64,000 bases of DNA from Diploptera punctata (GCA_030220185.1 JASPKZ010007797.1:4454501-4518500); one strand, 5' to 3'; positions 31,315 through 42,659 are shown, numbered from the stretch's first letter. The notes: a model not told the origin generated them from the sequence alone. Program-made: numbers and translations.

Positions 31315-31951
31315 CCTTTGGAATTAACAGTTTGGAAAATATATACGTTCAGAAGAACAAATATATATATATGGATTTTGAAGTTCCCTGCGAGTAAAAT
31401 TTAACTTCCAAGTTCATAAAATTGGCAGCAGATGGCAGTTTGGAAGGTGGTGAGTGGTAATGGCAAAATTTCTACAGTTGGAGTTTGACTGAGGATGAAT
31501 GCAAAATGGCCTTTGAAACCGGTATCTTGAAAACAAGGAACTTTATGAGATGAGATATTAAACATTTTCTCCAACTCATTTATAAATATAAAAAAAAGAA
31601 TAAATATTTATAAAAATCATACAACATGATTTTTTTTTGTTGCTAAAAAAACTGGATGATGTGAAGGCCTCTGGCACTGAATAGCAACTGTCATGTGATA
31701 TTTACATTCAATTGTCATGGAGTCATTTCCCATAAAATGTGATCCTCTCGTCTGAACATGTTATTTTTCATCAATAGCTTTATCTGTGTTAACTCCCAAC
31801 GTGTAGAAACAACCCAATTGTATTGTAAATGAGTGTTGACTGCTCTGGAAAAAGAAGAGATTTATCTAGAGGTTAAATAGATTAATTGAATGGGTGTAAA
31901 CAATAACAGTATAAGATACATTTAGATCCAGATTTAAAATAAAATTGTTCT

Positions 31952-32268
31952 GCACCATAGTCGAGTGATTAAGGCAAGATGCTTTGGCACAGAACTATGG
32001 GACTTCTGCTAGTTCGGGTCTTCATGGGGGAAGATATTTTCTCATGGAATTTCGGCCAGTGTGGGTCCAGTGCCCAACATCGTGATGCATTTGGGTAACT
32101 GCTCCAGGTTGAGAAAACCAGCTATAATGGCCGGGGGATCTGATATGCTGACCACATGTCATCCAAACAATGGCTGGATGATAGTCCACCTCTGTGATTA
32201 ACACATGTGGATGTGAGGCCGGCAGGTAGGCAAAGAGTCTAGGCCTGTCGTGCCATGGAGTTTTTAAA
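31952..32268 (+). mobile_element. tRNA-derived SINE, family B
   Basis: Head CATAGTCGAGTGATTAAGGC and B-box AGTTCGGGTCTTC, body GGCCAGTGTGGGTCCAGTGC to CACATGTGGATGTGAGGCC. Confidence 0.65.
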
Positions 32269-32269
32269 A

Positions 32270-32815
32270 TAAAATTTTTTACACCTTTTTTCACATCCAA
32301 TCTTCTAACTAAACTGGTTTCATCATCAGTAATTTCATAACTGATGCTCTATCATCCAGGAGACTAATCCATCTGTTGGTGAACCGATGAACCTCCAAAT
32401 CAAATTCCCTGAGAATTTGAAAATTCATTACTTTTTTTTTATGTGGATTTTTTCCCAAACCGCAAGCTCTTTTGGTTTTTCTATTTATTTTATTAAACAG
32501 GCCTTCCTTTCAATTACATGTTTTTCAGAAAAATCAAAGGAGTTCACTCTTTGTTAAAAAATCCACATTCAAAAAAAACTGGAAAGAAAAACTAATGAAT
32601 TTTGAAATTCCTGGAGAATTTTATTTGTTTCGAAGTTCATCGGTCCACCAACAGATGGAGTAAGAAGCAGTTTTCCTGGACGACAGAACATCAGTCGTGA
32701 AATTAGGGATGGTGAAACCACCTAGGTTTCGAAACCAGTCTAATTAGAATACTGGATTTGAAGTGAGGTATAAAGAATTTTATTTTAAATCTTAAATTAA
32801 ACCTTGACTGTATAT
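32270..32815. mobile_element. Penelope-like inverted pair
   Basis: Minus arm 32270-32527 and plus arm 32528-32815, meeting near 32528 in AAAAATCAAAGGAGTT-type linker sequence. Both have the CCACCAACAGATGG region and GACTGGAT tip; the plus arm encodes MNFEIPGEFYLFRSSSVHQQ. Confidence 0.75.
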
Positions 32816-32999
32816 TATGTTCTCAAGGTGTGGAAATGGATGGAAAACATTTAACAAACTGTGTAGCTCTTCAAAATTATCAAGGTGTGACATCCAAGTA
32901 TTGGGAAGCAAGAAGGAGAATAACTTTGTTGTTAACTCCAGAGCATTAGCTACATACTACATGCATACATAGTGAATTTCCTATGATAGTTCAATATAT

Positions 33000-33485
33000 T
33001 TAAAACACTCAAAGAAAAACAAGTTTGAATGTTTGCTGTAAGTATCAAACCAATGAAAACAGTCATATCATCCATCACCAGATTGCAGTAGTTGACAGCA
33101 TACACTTGTATTTCTGCCATTCAAAAGTAGGACCCAATAACATATCGTCGCTTAAGAAACAATACCGCGTAACTGACACTTTTGGTGAAATTGATATTTT
33201 TATACTGATAGCATCACTGAAGAAGTGCGCTCAGTTCAAACATAGATTAGGATCAAATTTTGTACCATGACCTCGCTAAACTTATAGATACAATGGTTTA
33301 AATCTATAGGTATTAAGGAGAAAAGTAAACAGTTTTTTGTTTCTCGTGTAAAATTTGTATTTTGTTAGTTACGCAGTATTGTTTCTTAAGCGACGATATG
33401 TTAACTACATTTAACTCAATTTTCATGAAAATGTCACTTGTACTGCTATAGTTTTTACCCATTCAATTTGTGCTTTGAGAAGGAA
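33000..33485. mobile_element. Dispersed repeat carrying a TIR element
   Basis: 33000-33142 matches 4870-5010. It is interrupted by a short element (33140-33411) with inverted ends TCGTCGCTTAAGAAACAAT, flanked by TA on both sides, suggesting a mariner-type TA target. The flanking repeat resumes after it and recurs at 34000-34070 (ACTTAACTCARTTTTCATRA). A second, reversed copy of the TIR element is at 38828-39098. Confidence 0.65.
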
Positions 33486-34148
33486 TGTCTGGATAGCTCA
33501 GTGGTTGAGCAACAGCACGTAGAGCTGAAGGTCCAGGGTTTGATTCTCGGTTCAGACAAAAGTTTTCTATTTTATTTTAAGAGAAAAATATACACTTAGA
33601 CTGGGGTTTGAACCCAGGATCTTTCACTTTCTATGCGAATGCTCTAACGACTGAGAGCACTCCAATCTAAATGCAATTTTTTCTCTTATATACTCTGTTA
33701 ATTCATTGAGATGTATTAAATGAATAATAAAAATATTGAAAGAGGCTGTACTGGCTTTATAATGTATTGTAAAATTCCCAATAAAGGTCTTTTTATTAAA
33801 GAAGCCGCCATTTGCATGATCAAGCAACAGTTAGTAGCATTTGGTGCTCAGGAATTAACAATGTATATAAGAGAAAAATTTGCATTTAGATTGGAGTGCT
33901 CAGGTAGCTCAGGGGAAGATCATTGGCCTAGAAAGCCAAAGATCCTGGGTTCAAACCCCAGTCTGAGCATATAATTTTTCTCTTCACATATAATTTGCTA
34001 ACTAACTTAACTCAGTTTTCATAAAAATGTCACTTGTACCGTTATGGTGTTCAATTTGTGTTTGGATGAGGAGGAATGTCTGGATAGCTCAGTGGTTGAG
34101 CAACAGCACTTAGAGCTGAAGGTCCAGGGTTTGATTCTCAGTTCAGGC
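33486..34148. repeat. Four tRNA-like blocks of two types
   Basis: 33486-33557 and 34077-34148 (+): a near-identical pair with acceptor TGTCTGG pairing TCAGACA, and B-box GGTTTGATTCTC. 33590-33690 (-): another type, GGGTTTGAACCCAGG. 33898-33968 (+): acceptor GCTCAGG/TCTGAGC and anticodon stem TTGGC/GCCAA are perfect, with loop CTAGAAA, i.e. a nominal AGA anticodon but no long variable arm as real Ser tRNAs have. I therefore treat all as tRNA-derived repeats. Confidence 0.6.
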
Positions 34149-34310
34149 ATAAAGTTTACCAAGATTTAAATTAAAATTTGTTATACCTCTCCTCATATCC
34201 AGTGGATTTTGATATATCCAACTGAATATGAGGTGAGGTATAAAACATTTTAATTTAAATCTAAAATTAAACCCCATAGTGATTTTTCCTTTAAAAGTTC
34301 AATAAAGTTT
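34149..34310. mobile_element. Minimal Penelope-like inverted unit with about 9-bp target duplication
   Basis: Two tips (TACCTCTCCTCATATCCAGT and AACTGAATATGAGGTGAGGT) face each other around 34215. The tail CCCCATAGTGATTTTTCC lies on the right only. ATAAAGTTT flanks it at 34149-34157 and 34302-34310. Confidence 0.65.
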
Positions 34311-34774
34311 TCTCTTTACCAATAATTGTAAGGTTAGCTATAGTAATTTATACTTGTTTTGAGAGGATCACATATAGTAAAGTTTGTGTTCTAATAAATT
34401 TAAATCACTCAATACTTTTCACATTTTTTAGTAATTTCTTTGAAACTTTTCAGGTGATTTAATAGTGTTTTTCCCGTCAATTTATAAACAGTTTTAGGTG
34501 ATCAGAATGTGATCCTTTGCTTATTAGTTTGTGATTTATAACAGTAGTGTATTAGTCTTAAATTGTAAAGGGTGTTCCATTCAAACCTCCTCTGTTTTAA
34601 TGTTTTTTATTGTAATAAATATTTTTTTTATATATAGTTGTTTATAATTAAAAAATTGAAAGAAGCTCTACATGCTTTATAAAGTAATGTTAAAATTATC
34701 TTTAACCGATCTGGTATTTCTTCCTTTCTTCCACTTACTTATACCAGACTCTTTTAACTTTACTATCTAACCTC
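34311..34774. other. AT-rich spacer, no feature recognised
   Basis: No ORF, TIR or tRNA-like promoter seen; ends at the dispersed repeat beginning near 34775. Confidence 0.3.
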
Positions 34775-35095
34775 TCATGGTTAACTCTTGTTTTTTCGAC
34801 CCCAACGCTATTAGGACATCCGAGGGCTAGGGAGTCTTTCCTTCTTCCATTTCTTCTTTCCTTTATTTTCTTTTCTTCTCCAGAAAAGCCTGACCAGAGG
34901 CTATAAGATGGCAGCCCCATCACTGGTCTTGCCTTCCTTTGGCCAGCAACCAATCGAAGGGACTATTATTATGCCTTCAAGTCTTATACGAGAATTTCCC
35001 AGAAGGATCAATGTCACGCTGGAGGGAAAATTTTCTATAGGATCGTAACAGGCCTTGGCCTAATACTTGGAAGGAAGAAGAAGAAGAAAATTTCC
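34775..35095 (-). repeat. Dispersed repeat ending in (GAA)n, copy 2
   Basis: Same family as 15985-16262, with a longer internal part (GGATCAATGTCACGCTGGAG) missing from copy 1. Ends GAAGAAGAAGAAG. Confidence 0.5.
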
Positions 35096-35264
35096 AAAAA
35101 AAAAGTTTTCTTAAATAAGAAGCTGCTATTTGGATGTCCAGCAATGGTTCGCATGCCTTTGGCGCTCTCAGGAATTGAAATGTAAAAGAAAAAATGTTGC
35201 TATTCATATATTAATGTTGGGAATTTTATACTGGGGTTTTCAATTAATAAAAATCAATATTGTT

Positions 35265-35650
35265 ACCTCATATATCTATGTTCTTCAACACAGAACCGCG
35301 GTTTTGAGAGCCATTGCTCTTATCATTAGCTGCTGTCATGACTGTCGATTCATCATAATGCCAGTCATCTTCTAAACTGCTATCTAGTGTTGATTTGGTG
35401 AACTTTGTAATTAGATTTTTGTTCGTCAGGAAACTCAAAATTCATGGATCTAACATGGTTTTTCAGAATGTACATCTTTTTTCAAGCTTTTTTAATTCTA
35501 AAGGTTTACCTGTTTCAAAAGTTTAGCTTCTTTTTCAATTCTATGTTTCTCTAACAAACTATGCTACTATTGCCGATTTTTCAATTTTTTATATTTCTAA
35601 ACTGTTCTTTTGTGCGAGTGTCCAAATTCCTATTTGTTTTTCCTATATAT
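35265..35650 (-). mobile_element. Penelope-like GIY-YIG C-terminus and 3' end
   Basis: The minus strand contains GGAATTTGGACACTCGCACA, the EHFRNIK-like helix region, a TTAGTTTGTTAGAGAAACAT-type linker, the NFEFPDEQ-like tail and tip. Frameshifted. It breaks off into an (AT)n run at 35645-35662. Confidence 0.65.
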
Positions 35651-35689
35651 ATATATATATATTTATTATTAATTTAACACTTCTCACTG

Positions 35690-36590
35690 AAGGATAAATT
35701 ATATTTGAAGAGAAACATTTTCGAGTCTCGGTCTAAGCGAAAATTTTTCTCTTCAAATATAATTTGTCCTCCTATTTTATTTAATCATTGATAACAGGTT
35801 ATGAAAAAGAGAGAAACCCAAGTTAACATATTTAAACTTAATTAATAATATTCACTTAATATTTTATTGAATTTGTCGGTGTAATTAAGAATACATTTAT
35901 AAAGATGTTACTTAAAATATATGGCCCAATTCAGGGTGTAAATGGTTGAGAAATATTCCTTCTTTACCCCAGACTAGTGAAATATCATTTACAGTACAAT
36001 CAGGTAGCTTCTAAATCAAATGATGAGATTCAGGCAGAATGTTTTCTCTTTATTATTAATTGAAATACCTTAGCTGTGGTTATTAATTTAAATATTTTTT
36101 ATCATTAGAATATATTTAGCTATGAAATAATTTGACCAAATGAATATGGCAGGTTTGAGCAGAACACCCTCTATATTAATTATTAGTAGAGTGAGTAGAA
36201 ATATGAAGCAAGAACCAGAGTTGTTTACATTATAAAACAATGGCAAAGCACTTCAGAAAAAAAAAACATATTTTGACAATATCTTTATAATTATTTCAAG
36301 AACATTTTAATATTTCTGCATATTCAAGGATTTAGCGGTAGTTTACAGATGTTTGTAATTATTTTACTTTTTCCTGCACTTTTTACCATAGTTACAAGTT
36401 TATGAATAAAAAACAAACTTTTAAAGAAACAAAAAAAAAGCCTGGGGAGGGTAGAACTGGAAGAAGTTAATAAAACAAATCGAGGGTGGTTATTTTCAGC
36501 CCCTCACCTTGAACTACTTTTGTTTGAGTTAGTTCAGTTATTATAACAGTGAGTTTGTTAAAATAAATTAAAATGTTTAATTAAATGTTA
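35690..36590. other. AT-rich region with a small tRNA-unit remnant
   Basis: 35695-35770 keeps only the outer arms of a tRNA-like unit (ATATTTGAAGAGAAACATTT and AAATTTTTCTCTTCAAATAT) around a 20-bp remnant of the T arm. 35770-36590 holds nothing I recognise. Confidence 0.4.
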
Positions 36591-36594
36591 AATT

Positions 36595-36840
36595 AAACCT
36601 CATAGTGATTTATTCCTATAAAAGCTCAATAAAAGTGAGTTATAATTAATTAATTAAAACATTTTGTCTGTTCCTTCTTACCTCTTAGAGTTGTTTTTGT
36701 CGAATATATGTTTCAGGGCTTCTTAGCCCCATCATCACCAATTACAGACTCTAAGAATCTCTGAAACATATGTTCGACAAAAACAACTCTAAGAGGTAAG
36801 AATGAACAGACAAAATGTTTTAATTATTGAACAGACCTCT
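36595..36840. mobile_element. Hairpin element, PLE-like outer end
   Basis: Outer end TTAAACCTCATAGTGATTTA on the left, then inverted arms (AAAACATTTTGTCTGTTC and complement; GAACATATGTTTCAG-type inner part) around a loop GCCCCATCATCACCAATTAC. No clean direct repeat found. Confidence 0.65.
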
Positions 36841-36849
36841 TAATTTTAT

Positions 36850-37100
36850 ATATTAAATATGGGAATTTTTAACATTATGAGGTTCAAATTCATAAGAATT
36901 AAATTAATCGTGATTATTTCATACCTCATACTTCTATATTTCTTTAAATACAGCACTGCAGTATTGGCAAACAGCTGATGATGGTGATAAGAAATTGCCG
37001 ATACTGCAGTGCTGTATTTAAAGAAATATAGAAGTATGAAATAATCACGATTAATTTAATTCTTAAGACCTCTTAATGTTACTTCCTATTATATTTTTAA
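36850..37100. mobile_element. Hairpin element, PLE-like outer ends on both sides
   Basis: About 100-bp arms (ATTAAATTAATCGTGATTAT; ACAGCACTGCAGTATTGGCA and complements) around CAGCTGATGATGGTGATAA. Here both sides have an AACATTATGAGGTTC-type outer end, unlike the one-sided units. Confidence 0.7.
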
Positions 37101-37134
37101 ATAAAAAGTGAGTTGGTTATTGTAAGAGTGAGTT

Positions 37135-37945
37135 ATATTTATGAATGAGTTGGAAAAAATATTTTTAATATCTCACCTCATAAAGTTGCATGCTTTCACA
37201 ATACCGGTTTCAAAAGTATAATTGTACTTTACTTCCATCTTCAGTCAAACTGCAACTGTCAAAATTTCACCATTAACACCATATTCTGAACTGCCATCTG
37301 GTGTCGATTTTATGAATTTGGAGATCAAATTATTCTCATCAGGAATTTCAAAATTCATGACTCTATATTTATTCTTCTGAATGTATATATTTTCCCAAAC
37401 AGTTAATTCCAAAGACTTCTCTAAATGTTTTAAAAGTTTGTTTCTCTTCCAGTTTTATGATTCTCTAGTAACTTTGAGCTGCAATTGTCGATTTTTCAAT
37501 TTCACCATTTTTAACTGCTGTGGTCTCGAGATAACATGCTGCCTTGTCACACGGCAGGCCCGAGTTCAATCCCCAGTCAGGACTAGATTTTTGGGTGAGG
37601 ATTTTTTTGGGGTTTTTCCTCACCTGAAGATAAATGTCAAAAAACTTTAAGGCTCAAACGGTCCCTGTACATCATCTGGCCATCATTATCATCGTTAACA
37701 TATTCATTAAGTTTAGGATTAAGGCCTCTCCTGGCGCATCATTACCATTATCATCACCTATCATATATCATTGGGCCAGCATAACTCTGCCTTCCAGGCT
37801 CCCCAACCTCAGAAGTGGGTTACAATAACTCCATGCCAGGAGAGAATACCTGAATGTCAAAATGACGTGGCATGAACAGAAAAAACATATTTCTAAAGTG
37901 TTGTTTTGTACAAGTTTCTAAATTCCTTTTAGTTTTTCCTATATA
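37135..37945 (-). mobile_element. Penelope-like GIY-YIG C-terminus split by a SINE
   Basis: 37135-37512: tip, [12 protein letters not shown] tail, LEKSLELTVWENIYIQ-like and the EIEKSTIAA region. It resumes at about 37890-37945 with AATTTAGAAACTTGTACAAA-type sequence. The SINE family A copy at 37513-37880 lies between. Confidence 0.65.
37513..37885 (+). mobile_element. tRNA-derived SINE, family A, long copy
   Basis: Head TGTGGTCTCGAGATAACATG, B-box AGTTCAATCCCC, then GGTTTTTCCTCACCTGAAGA and a 3' part containing AACTCCATGCCAGGAGAGAA. Confidence 0.65.
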
Positions 37946-37949
37946 TAGA

Positions 37950-38827
37950 TTGAGCCTGTATTGTTTTCTTTAAATAATTTTTATCCTCCTCCATCCCTAG
38001 GTATCATATTTGATAAATTCGGCATTTATTTTTTCCACGCTTCGGTAGTAACTCCCAACTCACTGTATCATATTCGACACCTTCACAGCATCAAGCTTTT
38101 TTTCTTCTCTCCAACTCCAGTCTTTAGATGGCAACATCAATTAAAGGCCAAAATCATGGTTGAAACCAAACATATCATATACATATGTATACTGGCTAAT
38201 ATCCAGCGTGTGTTGCTATGCCTAAATGAATGAAATGTTAAAGGTTAACTAAATTGTATATGCTGAGACGAGTCAAACATGATGGTTGCTAGTTTTTAAT
38301 TTTGGATTTCAGGTAAACATCCACTTCTAATTGTCAGATTTTACTCATTTTTTTGGATAATACCTACCTCGGTTTATTTTAATAGGATATACTGAGTTTC
38401 GTTGTGAAACATTGAAAATTGTGACCACTAGAATGATTTTTAAATTTTCACTTCAGGTGAACTCCTACATCTAATAGTTTTAGAGGGTCCAATTGTGAAT
38501 CTGAAACACCCAGGGACCCACTATAACACACGCACAAAATTCCATCAAAATCGGTCCAGTGGACCCACACAAAAGAAATATAAATATAAAGACATTTTGC
38601 ATAAAACCCCCTTAAATGCCCCCCCCCTCTCTAATAAATAAACATTTTTTTTGTTTCTTCAAAATTTCTTATTTTGAACCCTAAGACCCAATAAAAGTGT
38701 AAGTAAAATTTTAATTGACAAAATTTCAATTTCAGGATCACCCTAAAAATCTCCATATTTTTTTTTAAATCCATAAAAAATTTTGTTTTATTTGCTTCCC
38801 TGGAACCCCATTAAGAAAAAAAATAAG
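37950..38827. other. Unassigned, possible old retroposon 3' end
   Basis: 38530-38600 contains CAAAATTCCATCAAAATCGG with TCCAGTGG, a phrase often found near the 3' ends of insect repeats. A homopolymer C run follows. I cannot assign a family. Confidence 0.25.
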
Positions 38828-39098
38828 CATATCATCGCTTAAGGAACAATACCGCATAACTAACAAAATACAAATTTTACAGGAGAAACAAAAAACTGTT
38901 TATTTTTTTCTTCTTAGTACTTGTAGATTGAAACCATTGTGTCTGCATGTTTAGCGAGATAACGATACAAAAATTTCGTCCTAATCTATGTTTGAACTGA
39001 GTGCACTACTTCAGTGATGCCAACAGTATAAAAATGTCAATTTCAAATAAAATTGTCAGTAATGCGGCATTGTTTCTTAAGCGACGATATATATCTGA
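38828..39098. mobile_element. TIR element, second copy of 33140-33411, reversed
   Basis: Ends ATCATCGCTTAAGGAACAAT and ATTGTTTCTTAAGCGACGAT, with AAAAAACTGTTTATTTTT-like interior shared with copy 1 in opposite orientation. Flanked by AT-rich sequence containing TA on both sides. Confidence 0.6.
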
Positions 39099-39213
39099 TT
39101 AAAGTTTTCTTTAGGATGCAGGAGGATAAGTGACTGACTGATCACATTTTGGTTGAAATTGTTGAACGCTATTCAACTCATTATAATTAAACATTTTACT
39201 AGCCTGTGTGCTG

Positions 39214-39500
39214 TGCCATAGCCGAGTGGTTTAAGGCAAGATGCCTTGAGGCAGAGCTATGGGACTTGTGCTGCTTCAAGTATCCATGGGAGGAAGAAAT
39301 TTTGGCGAGTATGGGACTGGTGCCCACCCAGTATCATGAGGAATTTGGGTAGCTAAATGAGTAGCAATTTCAGGTTGAGAAAATCAGCTATAATGGCTGA
39401 GGGACAAGATATGCTGACCACATGTCACCCCTGTACTGGCTCTATGATTAACACATGTGGAAGTGAGGCTGGCTGGTAACCAAGGTCTTTCTAAAGACTA
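39214..39500 (+). mobile_element. tRNA-derived SINE, family B, interrupted near its end
   Basis: Head CATAGCCGAGTGGTTTAAGG; body as in 31952-32268. Its final bases (GGTCTGTTGCACCGTGGAG) reappear after the TIR element at 39497-40395, so that element inserted into this SINE. Confidence 0.65.
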
Positions 39501-40395
39501 TCCACTCTTAAAGTGATCCTCATCAAAACAAAACCATGTGACCTGCTCGCTTTTCATTGGTTAAGGACACCAACGTCTGATGTAGAAGCAATAAGTACAC
39601 AAAAAAGTAGTTCCCTTCATTAAATAAAAAATATGTACTCTGAATATACTTTTTATTCTTCGTGAATAGAAATATTCAAAACAGAAAATATTCTAAAATA
39701 TACCTAATCAATAATTACAACATAAAATAGTTTATTATATATGGGTGGTCCACCGCTGTGGTCTTGAGGTAGCGTGATGTCTTGTCATGCAGCGAGCCTG
39801 GGTTTGATTTCCGGTCAGGACAGGCTTCTGGGTGAGGTTTTTTCTCACCTGTAAGACAAATGTCTGGAAGCTTAGGGCCTAACGGTCCCCAAAAATCATC
39901 CAGCCATCATCATTATCATCCTTCACTGGTGTGGAAAGCAACAGGAAGCTACCACACCTATAATTCCCTAGTAAAGCTGCAGAGCATAGCATGAAAGTGC
40001 TATGATTGCAGTGAAAGACCTGCCCTCGGGCAGAATTACTATGGATGGATGGATGGATATATGGGTGATGCATTTGAGTCCTGCTTCAGTTGATTCTGAT
40101 GCAACAAAATGGCCGAAGGTGTCAAGTCTTCTCTTGCTGTGTTGCCATCTAAATTTTTAAAACACAAGTCTGGCAAACCTTTGACTAGTGTTCAAAAAAC
40201 AGTTTTATTAAATGTATTTCACAAGTTCAGTGAAATATCCACCAGCTTTCTTGTAATGTACCCCATTCAATGATCATGCGTCTTATATACTTCAGATGTG
40301 TCAATGTTGACAGTAATTGTGGCATGAATGGCAGGAGGATACAATTGGCTTTGTTTATGTTAGGACCACTCTAAGAGCGGATAAGGTATAGGTCT
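39497..40395. mobile_element. Short TIR element (CTCTTARAGTGATCCT family), copy 2, with nested SINE
   Basis: Ends CCACTCTTAAAGTGATCCTC and GACCACTCTAAGAGCGGATA; interior shared with 14841-15256. A SINE family A copy (39746-40050, with a 3' part GAAGCTACCACACCTATAAT and a (GGAT)n end) is inserted inside. Order of events: SINE B, then the TIR element, then SINE A. Confidence 0.65.
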
Positions 40396-40427
40396 GTTGC
40401 ACCGTGGAGTTTGTTTTTGCAGAGGGC

Positions 40428-40990
40428 ACAAGAAGAAGACTTTGGCAATTTGTTTTTTGATATTCTGACAAACTTGTTGATATTTCTACTTGCTCTAATT
40501 ATGTGATACTAGGACGTAACTATATTTTGTGGAAGAAGAAAGTTGAGGTGATGGAGAACAGTTGCTCATTCGTGTAAATAAATAATTTTGACTTAGCTGT
40601 ACTCTGTGTGCTAAATGTTATCATCTGTGTTTGTTCTATTTATTTTCTCTTCCTACTTGTTCTTAGTCTTATTATACTTAGTCATTATTTCAACTTCATT
40701 ACATTGACTGTAAATTTATAAATTGTTATAAAAATTTATGGTTTCAGAATATAAATATGTTAACAACTATTATGTCTTGTTTTAATTAGTACTAAGTTCC
40801 AATTGTACTGTAAACATAATTGCTTATTTCTTCCTAGGATAGCAACGGATCATTGGAGACCAGTTAGTCACTGACCAAATGCAGAATTTACTCAAACTTA
40901 GAGCTTTGCGCAGGTTTGGTGTTCAACAAAAGTTTTTCTTTCGAACTCAGAAAGATTGCACAAGCTTGTAAGAATAAATGAATTTGTCTG
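40428..40990 (+). other. Unique interval with two acceptor-preceded open stretches
   Basis: After TTTGTTTTTGCAG (ending about 40427) a frame reads RAQEEDFGNLFFDILTNLLI and on through a hydrophobic run to a stop near 40512. After TTATTTCTTCCTAG (about 40838) a frame reads DSNGSLETS and stops. AATAAA occurs at about 40580 and 40975. These could be terminal exons and 3' UTR of an unseen plus-strand gene; both are short and unrecognised, and the first acceptor abuts a SINE end. Confidence 0.2.
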
Positions 40991-41009
40991 TTCTTTATAT
41001 TTGAACAGA

Positions 41010-41425
41010 AAAATTATATGCTCAGACTGGGATTTGAACCCAGGACCTTTGGCTTTCCAGGTTCAAACCCCAGTCTGAGCATATCATTTTTCTCTTCAAA
41101 TATAATTTTTCTTTGAATTAATAATAAAAACATTATATTTGAAGAGAAAAATTACACGCTCGGACTGGAGCTTGAACCCCTTTGCACTCTAGGCGAATGC
41201 TCTAAGTGAGCTACCTGAGCAAGCTCCAATCTAAAGGCAAATTCTTCTCTTATATACGTTAATTCCCATGCACCAAATATTATGAAACCTTCACATCTAT
41301 CTTGCAAATGGTGACTTCTTTATTAAGAAGACTTTTAATTGGCAATTTTACATTACATTATAAAGCCAGTATGGCTTCTTTAGTGTTTTTAGTATTCATT
41401 TCATACATCTCAATGATGGATAAAT
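41010..41425. repeat. tRNA-like units, one fused as an inverted half-dimer
   Basis: 41019-41058 is the minus-strand 3' half of a tRNA-like block, joined directly to a plus-strand 3' half (41059-41085); both have GGTTYRAACCCCAGT-type T arms, so the tRNA 5' halves were lost at the junction. A second, minus-strand block lies at 41157-41225 with the usual body to about 41425. Confidence 0.6.
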
Positions 41426-41514
41426 TAGTTACCTTATTTGCTCAGAGATGTCATGGATGGCATGTGGTCAACACACCAACCCAATGAGACATCTAATAGG
41501 CAACTAAGGTATTA

Positions 41515-41700
41515 AACTGTTAAGATCAGTAAATTTTGCTTAGAGGCCCCTTTATTCAGGCTTAAGGATCTTTCACAAGCCTGAAAATTTTCGGACTTGG
41601 GACCCACAGCTTAAAGTCCCGGAGGAGATGCTCCTTGAGGTTTTTCCATCCTAAAAAGTCCATCGACCCTGACTGGGTTTGAACCCATGACTGTAAACAA
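41515..41700 (-). mobile_element. Probable SINE fragment
   Basis: On the minus strand the sequence starts with TCATGGGTTCAAACCCAGTC (B-box-like) followed by AGGGTCGATGGACTTTTTAG. Weakly similar to 26330-26440. Confidence 0.35.
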
Positions 41701-41735
41701 ACTTACATAAGGTATTATTCTGCTGTCTCCATCTA

Positions 41736-42549
41736 TTGGGGGAACTGTGGTACAGTTTGCACAGAAGAAAATCTACAGCCAGAGATCTACAAAATCATTT
41801 ATGCACAGCAACTGGGATGGTAATTTCTGATCAGACTGTAAGGAATAGACTGAGAAATGCAAGGTTGAGGTCTAGAATCCCCTTTAAAGCCCCTCATTTA
41901 ACATGTCTGCACAAAGAAGCCCGGCTGTGATTTTCTCAGAATCATGTCAACTTGCAGCTCAGCCAATGGAAGGGTGTTTTATTCACAGATGAATCAAGAT
42001 TGTCTAACAGATTCTGATGGTTGTATACGTGTATGGAGACGTCCTGGTGAACGTTTTGATCCAGCCACAGTTATTGAACATGACAGATTTGGAGGTGGTT
42101 CGGTTATGGTTAGGGCTGGGATTACTATTGAGTCTTGGACAGAGCTTGTTGTCCCACAGCGCATGAATGCTGATATTTACATTAATGACATTATCCTCCA
42201 ACATGTACTCTTTGCTTATGGTATGGACCATAATTTTCTTCTAATCCAAGATAATGCTAGATGTAAAACAGCACAGGCTACCAGAGATGTCTTGCAAAAA
42301 TACTAAATTCAGGTGATGGACTGGCCTGCATGCAGTCAAGACCTTAATCCGATGGAGCATACGAGGGACAAGTTGGAAAAACTTGTTCGTAAGCATCCTG
42401 CTGTACCTCAAAACCTTGAACTTTCACATGCACTCACCGCTGAATGGGAGAGAATCTCTAAAATTTCTGTAATAAGGCTTCTGCAAAGCCTCGTAGGTGT
42501 AATGTGGTCATTCAGGCTCGCAGAGGACACACTAAGTACTGAGTGTTGA
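41736..42549 (+). pseudogene. Tc1/mariner transposase, broken
   Basis: 41736-41930 encodes RKSTARDLQNHLCTATGMVI and SDQTVRNRLRNARLRSRIPF, the paired HTH DNA-binding part. The first catalytic Asp (FTDES) is near 41982 in that frame. After a shift around 42000 the other frame reads GCIRVWRRPGERFDPATVIE, GGGSVMVRAGIT, then QDNARCKTAQ (second Asp) to a TAA at 42304-42306. It then continues VMDWPACSQDLNPMEH (third acidic residue, DD34E-type position) to 42549. All three catalytic positions survive but a frameshift and a nonsense codon separate them. No TIRs located. Confidence 0.88.
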
Positions 42550-42659
42550 AATAACCATGGAAACATCGATTCCAAAAATTGAAAATCTCAAATTTCCACT
42601 TTGTTTTCTGTTACAAATGATAACTTGTTCGTATTGCTAATACTGTACAAGCAAATATT

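Larger units (their letters stand above)
30195..31600. mobile_element. Large Penelope-like inverted pair with amplified GIY-YIG core
   Basis: Minus arm 30195-31003: tip, NFEIP-like tail, EIEKLAIAAHSLLENQEIG-like segment and the tandem array. Plus arm about 31010-31600: GNLETCIKEHSRIIKNGEIE, then (after a small insertion) LEKPLELTVWKI-like and the terminal AACTTTATGAGATGAGATAT. The arms meet at 31003-31010 within the GIY-YIG motif. This is the largest inverted unit seen. Confidence 0.8.

Noticed and set aside
33898..33968. tRNA-Ser (AGA)
   Set aside because: Acceptor, anticodon and T stems are perfect, but real Ser tRNAs have a long variable arm and the D arm here is damaged (GATC for GAGC).
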